DNA from: Campylobacter concisus | Lineage (GTDB): Bacteria; Campylobacterota; Campylobacteria; Campylobacterales; Campylobacteraceae | Length of the DNA: 64,000 bases | Assembly (NCBI RefSeq): GCF_001891085.1 | Contig: NZ_JXUP01000004.1 | Coordinates: 1 to 64,000 of the forward strand | Direction: 5' to 3' | In this document: one piece after another, positions 60,731-64,000 of the stretch | Layout of the letters: every line of letters begins with the position of its first letter | Position numbering within the stretch: the stretch's first letter is position 1 | Notes under the pieces: model-generated | What the model was told of the DNA's origin: nothing | Database searches by the model: none | What the model saw: only the letters and a program-made list of their open reading frames with translations | Program-made: the position numbers and the translations under genes

Positions 60731-61729
60731 TTACTTTGTAGCTACGATCTTAGCTAGGTCCACAAGCCTTGTCGAGTAGCCCCACTCGTTGTCGTACCAT
60801 GCAAAGACCTTTACCATATCATCAGCGATGACCTGCGTCGTGTCGCTAGCTACGATACTGCTGTATGCGCTCGTGCAAAAGTCACTGCTAACTCTATAAT
60901 CGTCATCGACAAATAAAATTCCCTTTAAATTTGACTCCGCAGCCGTTCTAAACGCCTCGTTTATCTCCTCTTTGCTAGCTGGTCTTTTTAAAACCGCCGT
61001 TAGATCAACCATCGAGACGTTTGCCACTGGCACGCGCACTGCTTGGCCGTGTAGTTTGCCGCTTAGCTCGGGGAGCACTTTAGCGATCGCTTTTGCAGCT
61101 CCGGTGGTCGTAGGTCCGATATTTAGCGCTGCAGCGCGTGAGCGGCGGAAGTCTTTAGCTTTTACATCTACTAGGCTTTGGCCGTTTGTATAGGCGTGGA
61201 TCGTGGTCATCAGCCCCTTTACGATACCAAATTTATCATTTAGCACCTTTGCAACTGGAGCTAGGCCGTTTGTAGTGCAGCTTGCGTTTGAGACGATCGC
61301 TTCACCTGCGTATTTATCGTCATTTACGCCAACTACGAACGTAGCCGTGTCGTCTTTTGCCGGAGCGCTCATAACGACTTTTTTGACGCCGCGAGCTAGA
61401 TAGGGCTCGCATTTTTCAGTGGTTAAAAACTTGCCCGTACACTCCAAAACTACGTCTGTGCCGTATTCTGCGTAGCTAAGCTCGTTTAGATCTCTTGTTG
61501 AAAAAACTCTTATCTTTTTGCCGTTTACTTCTATAAAATCGTCGCTTATCACCTTAACGTCTTGCTTAAATTCGCCGTGCACGCTGTCGTATTTGAGCAG
61601 ATAGCGCGTCATGTCGCGCGTCGCCGTGTCATTGATAGCGACAAGCTCAACGTCGTCTCGCTCTAAAATAATACGAGCAGCGCACCTGCCGATACGCCCG
61701 AAGCCGTTTATTGCTACTTTAACTGACAT
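60731..61729 (-). CDS. gapA: Glyceraldehyde-3-phosphate dehydrogenase
   Basis: An NAD-type GAPDH (332 aa). The Rossmann start is VAINGFGRIGRCAARI and the catalytic Cys is in SNASCTTNGLAPVAK. The usual second Cys of the SCTTNC motif is Gly here; it is not the nucleophile. The start at 61729 has AAGGAGCTAAG upstream. A longer in-frame extension runs through the divergent promoter region and is rejected. It is the first gene of gapA-pgk-tpiA. Confidence 0.95.
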   Translation of the reverse strand: MSVKVAINGFGRIGRCAARIILERDDVELVAINDTATRDMTRYLLKYDSVHGEFKQDVKVISDDFIEVNGKKIRVFSTRDLNELSYAEYGTDVVLECTGKFLTTEKCEPYLARGVKKVVMSAPAKDDTATFVVGVNDDKYAGEAIVSNASCTTNGLAPVAKVLNDKFGIVKGLMTTIHAYTNGQSLVDVKAKDFRRSRAAALNIGPTTTGAAKAIAKVLPELSGKLHGQAVRVPVANVSMVDLTAVLKRPASKEEINEAFRTAAESNLKGILFVDDDYRVSSDFCTSAYSSIVASDTTQVIADDMVKVFAWYDNEWGYSTRLVDLAKIVATK

Positions 61730-61742
61730 CTTAGCTCCTTTT

Positions 61743-61750
61743 GATATAAT
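61743..61750 (+). promoter_or_regulatory. Extended -10 promoter for nadD-rsfS
   Basis: TGATATAAT fits TGnTATAAT, with the -10 TATAAT at 61745-61750, about 58 bases before the nadD ATG. The same AT-rich stretch must also contain or overlap the gapA promoter on the other strand. Confidence 0.6.
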
Positions 61751-61808
61751 TACGCCTAATTCTACAAAAAAGAATTTTAAAACAAATATAAACAAGGCAC
61801 TTTAATAG

Positions 61809-62690
61809 ATGAAGTTAGCACTTTTTGGCGGGAGCTTTGATCCGGTTCATTTAGGACACGATAGCATTGTGAAAATGGCACTAAATAGCCTTGATATCGA
61901 CAAGCTCATCATCATGCCAACTTTTATAAGTCCCTTTAAGAGCGAATTTTCAGCTCCGCCAGAGCTTCGCCTAAAGTGGATAAGAGAAATTTGGGGCGGC
62001 CTAGAGAAGGTCGAGATCTCAGACTATGAGATAAATTTGGCTCGCCCGGTGCCTACCATAGAGACGGTTAAGTATTTGTATGAGAAATTCAAGATAGAGA
62101 AATTTTATCTCATAATAGGCGCGGACCACCTAGCCACGCTTGATAAGTGGCATGGCTACGAGGAGCTAAAAAATTTAGTGCAGTTTGTGATCGCCAAGCG
62201 CAATCACATAGAAATTCCACAAAATTTACAAAAAATGGACGTGCACGTGGATGTTAGCTCATCGCAGATCAGGCACCAAAAGGGGCTTGATGAGCTGCCT
62301 AGCAAGATAAAAGATGAAGTTATAAATTTTTACCAAGGATTAAAAATGCAAGAGAGATCGATGCAAGAGCGCACCGAAAGTATAGTTAATGTTTTAGACG
62401 CAAAAAAGGCTGAAGAGATACAAGTGTTTGATATGAGCGGGGATGATTATTTCGTAAAGGCCGTAGTTATCGCTACTACGCTTGGCGAGAGGCACGCTTA
62501 CTCGCTGAGCGAGGATCTAAAAGAGGAGCTTAAACCTCTTGGAGAAAAATTTATAGGTACAGAAAGCTCTCCTGATTGGATCGTAATGGACCTTGGAGAC
62601 ATTTTGATACATCTTTTAAGTCCAGCTTACAGAGCAAAATACAACATCGAAGAGTTTTTGCAAAAGCTAAAAACTAGCAAAGAGTCTTAA
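61809..62690 (+). CDS. nadD: NadD-RsfS fusion: nicotinate-nucleotide adenylyltransferase and ribosome silencing factor
   Basis: A 293-residue frame with two unrelated domains. Residues 1-179 are NadD (LFGGSFDPVHLGHDSIV; IIGADHLATLDKWHGYEEL; SSSQIRHQKG), which makes NaAD in NAD synthesis. Residues about 180-293 are a full RsfS (ERTESIVNVLDAKKAEEIQV; DWIVMDLGDILIHLLSPAYRAKYN), which stops ribosomal subunits joining under starvation. An internal ATG at 62346 with AAGGA seven bases upstream could start RsfS alone. The two are usually adjacent separate genes; here no stop divides them. Confidence 0.9.
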   Translation: MKLALFGGSFDPVHLGHDSIVKMALNSLDIDKLIIMPTFISPFKSEFSAPPELRLKWIREIWGGLEKVEISDYEINLARPVPTIETVKYLYEKFKIEKFYLIIGADHLATLDKWHGYEELKNLVQFVIAKRNHIEIPQNLQKMDVHVDVSSSQIRHQKGLDELPSKIKDEVINFYQGLKMQERSMQERTESIVNVLDAKKAEEIQVFDMSGDDYFVKAVVIATTLGERHAYSLSEDLKEELKPLGEKFIGTESSPDWIVMDLGDILIHLLSPAYRAKYNIEEFLQKLKTSKES

Positions 62691-63657
62691 CAAAAATAAG
62701 CGAAGAGCAAATAAGCCATAAAAATATAAAAAATGCTAGCAAAAATGGCTTTTTGCCCGTCGCTTTAAATATACTCCTATCTATCCCAAACCCCAATGCA
62801 CACATAGCAACACAAAGGCAAATGCTAGCAGCCAGCTTTAAAATTTGCATCAAATTTTCAGGGAAAAATGGCAAAGATCTAACGCAGATCGCTGCTAGGA
62901 AAAATAGCGCAAACCAAGGTATGCTCTTTAGCTTTGAGCCGCCACTATTTTGGCTTAAATTTAAGAAATTTAGCAAAAACAAAAATGGCACGAGCATGAT
63001 GACACGAAGCATTTTTATGATGACCGCAGTGCTACTTGCTGTGCCGTCAAATGCCGCTGAGGCTGCGACTACGTGGGCTACTTCGTGAAGTGAGCCGCCG
63101 ATAAAAAAGCCGGTTTGTTGCGGTGTGAGAGCTAGAAATTTAGCGATAAATGGATAGATAAACATGCCAATCGTCCCAAAGAGCACCACCGTGCAAATGG
63201 CGATAGCAAGCTTGTTTGCGTCTGCTTTTATCTCATTTTGAGTAGCCATAACAGCAGCTGCTCCGCATATACTTGCCCCTGAGCCAATGAGCACAGCACT
63301 ATCCCTGCTAAGCCCCAAGGCTTTGGCTACAAAAAGTGCAAAGCAAAAGGTCGCAAAGACCATAAAAGCTGCGTATATCACGCCTAGAGTGCCGACACTT
63401 GCGATCTCGATAAGGCTTATGTTAAAGCCAAAAAGTATGATGCCTAGCCTTAAAATTTGCTTCCCAGCAATCGCTACGACGCCACTAGATTTTAAAATTT
63501 GAGTCTGTTTGGTAAAAAGATTTGCAAAAACGGCACCTAAAATGATAGAGATGATGAGCGGACTGGTGTGAAATTTAACTAAAAGTGTGTTTGAGAGCAT
63601 AAAAGAAATGGCACAAATCAGCGCTAGAATAAGCGCAGCGAGAATTTTATGAGACAT
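62674..63657 (-). CDS. YeiH/UPF0324-family membrane protein
   Basis: A 327-residue integral membrane protein with about ten hydrophobic segments. GAVFANLF, GKQILRLGIILFGFNISL, GSGASICGAAAVMATQ and GGSLHEVAHVVAA match the YeiH family, sometimes called putative sulfate exporters. The role is not established. It converges on nadD-rsfS and overlaps it by 17 bases at the 3' ends. Confidence 0.88.
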   Translation of the reverse strand: MSHKILAALILALICAISFMLSNTLLVKFHTSPLIISIILGAVFANLFTKQTQILKSSGVVAIAGKQILRLGIILFGFNISLIEIASVGTLGVIYAAFMVFATFCFALFVAKALGLSRDSAVLIGSGASICGAAAVMATQNEIKADANKLAIAICTVVLFGTIGMFIYPFIAKFLALTPQQTGFFIGGSLHEVAHVVAASAAFDGTASSTAVIIKMLRVIMLVPFLFLLNFLNLSQNSGGSKLKSIPWFALFFLAAICVRSLPFFPENLMQILKLAASICLCVAMCALGFGIDRSIFKATGKKPFLLAFFIFLWLICSSLIFVKTLC

Positions 63658-63704
63658 ATTTTAACCTTAATCTATTTTTTAAAAATGCAATTAGCACGTT
63701 TGGG

Positions 63705-63710
63705 TATAAT
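63705..63710 (+). promoter_or_regulatory. -10 element upstream of the final gene
   Basis: TATAAT preceded by TTTGGG, 50 bases before the ATG at 63760. A second TATAAT-like hexamer (tttTATAATgc) lies at 63722-63727. The one at 63705 has better spacing for a typical leader. Confidence 0.5.
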
Positions 63711-63759
63711 TAGACGAATTTTATAATGCAAATTTAAAATAAAGATAAAGGGATAGGGC

Positions 63760-64000
63760 ATGATCATCCTTGGCGAGAAATATGCTTTTACCAGCTTAGA
63801 ACTAGAAATGCTTAGAAAGAAATTTGGTCAAGTAAATTTTTTATCCCATGAAAATAGCGACGCAAAAGCCTTGCGAAGCGCACTAGAAAATCTCATAAAA
63901 TCAGGCGATCAAAGGCTAATCGTGCTAAATACCGCAAAGCCAGTTGATGGCAAACTGGTGAGATTTCTCACGCTTTTGCAGTTTAAAACGAAGTATAAAA
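63760..64000 (+). CDS. N-terminal part of an unidentified protein, possibly a sugar-transferase N-domain
   Basis: An open frame of 80 codons running off the window. It starts MIILGEKYAFTSLELEMLRKKF, then ALENLIKSGDQRLIVLNTAKP and LVRFLTLLQFKTKYK. This looks like the small N-terminal domain found before the membrane helix in some Campylobacter polyprenyl glycosyl-phosphotransferases, but the diagnostic part lies outside the window. The ribosome binding site is AAAGGG a few bases upstream. The identity is tentative. Confidence 0.5.
   Translation, partial: MIILGEKYAFTSLELEMLRKKFGQVNFLSHENSDAKALRSALENLIKSGDQRLIVLNTAKPVDGKLVRFLTLLQFKTKYK

Overview
This window is chromosomal DNA from a Campylobacter, most likely Campylobacter concisus or a close non-thermotolerant relative. 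The evidence is the low GC content, the AT-rich Shine-Dalgarno and extended -10 (TGnTAWAAT) signals, and gene order and protein types I recognise from C. jejuni. These include hisC-fliF-fliG-fliH-dxs-perR, cheV-cheA-cheW-serB, greA-lpxB, ftsH-prmA-cheY and the pgl protein N-glycosylation locus. Nearly everything is on the minus strand. I see no rRNA, tRNA, CRISPR array or insertion sequence.

Region 1 (1-19.5 kb) is housekeeping and motility. Read in transcription order on the minus strand it runs lpxB, greA, terminator, lpxH-like, cheV, cheA (with a receiver domain), cheW, serB, tal, rplY, pth, lptG-like, lysA, pheA, hisC, fliF, fliG, fliH, dxs, perR. It ends in a 30-bp palindromic terminator at the window edge. 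Most neighbours overlap by 1-17 bases.

Region 2 (19.5-27.7 kb) has surE and tcdA on the plus strand, then about 500 bp of non-coding DNA with a degenerate direct repeat. The minus-strand set prmA, ftsH, psd, pssA, leuA follows. Between pssA and leuA is an unlisted 27-codon reading frame with a strong ribosome binding site, five consecutive Leu codons and a hairpin: a leucine leader peptide.

Region 3 (27.7-49.8 kb) is a roughly 22-kb run of tightly packed minus-strand genes behind one visible promoter upstream of galE. It is a variant pgl N-glycosylation locus: galE, ugd (with a single-base frameshift), an ecotin-type protease inhibitor, a TviB-like nucleotide-sugar dehydrogenase, a second oligosaccharyltransferase (PglB2), a Wzx-type flippase where C. 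jejuni has the PglK ABC transporter, a GT25 transferase, PglI, two PglH-like GT4 enzymes, PglJ, PglB1, PglA, PglC, PglD, PglE, PglF, PglG, then hisH and hisA. PglC/D/E/F make and load the diNAcBac base sugar, the transferases extend the lipid-linked glycan, the flippase turns it over and the two PglBs transfer it to periplasmic proteins. PglB2 keeps the catalytic acidic residues but lacks the Arg that gives C. jejuni PglB its preference for an acidic -2 residue.

Region 4 (49.8-64 kb) contains an ATP-dependent DNA ligase with a signal peptide, tag, a UDP-glucuronate-epimerase-like gene, a DUF4272 protein, mqo, a TonB-dependent receptor broken by a one-base frameshift, a decayed DUF2625-family pseudogene, fabI, the glycolytic genes gapA-pgk-tpiA, a fused NadD-RsfS gene, a YeiH-family membrane protein and the start of an unidentified plus-strand gene.
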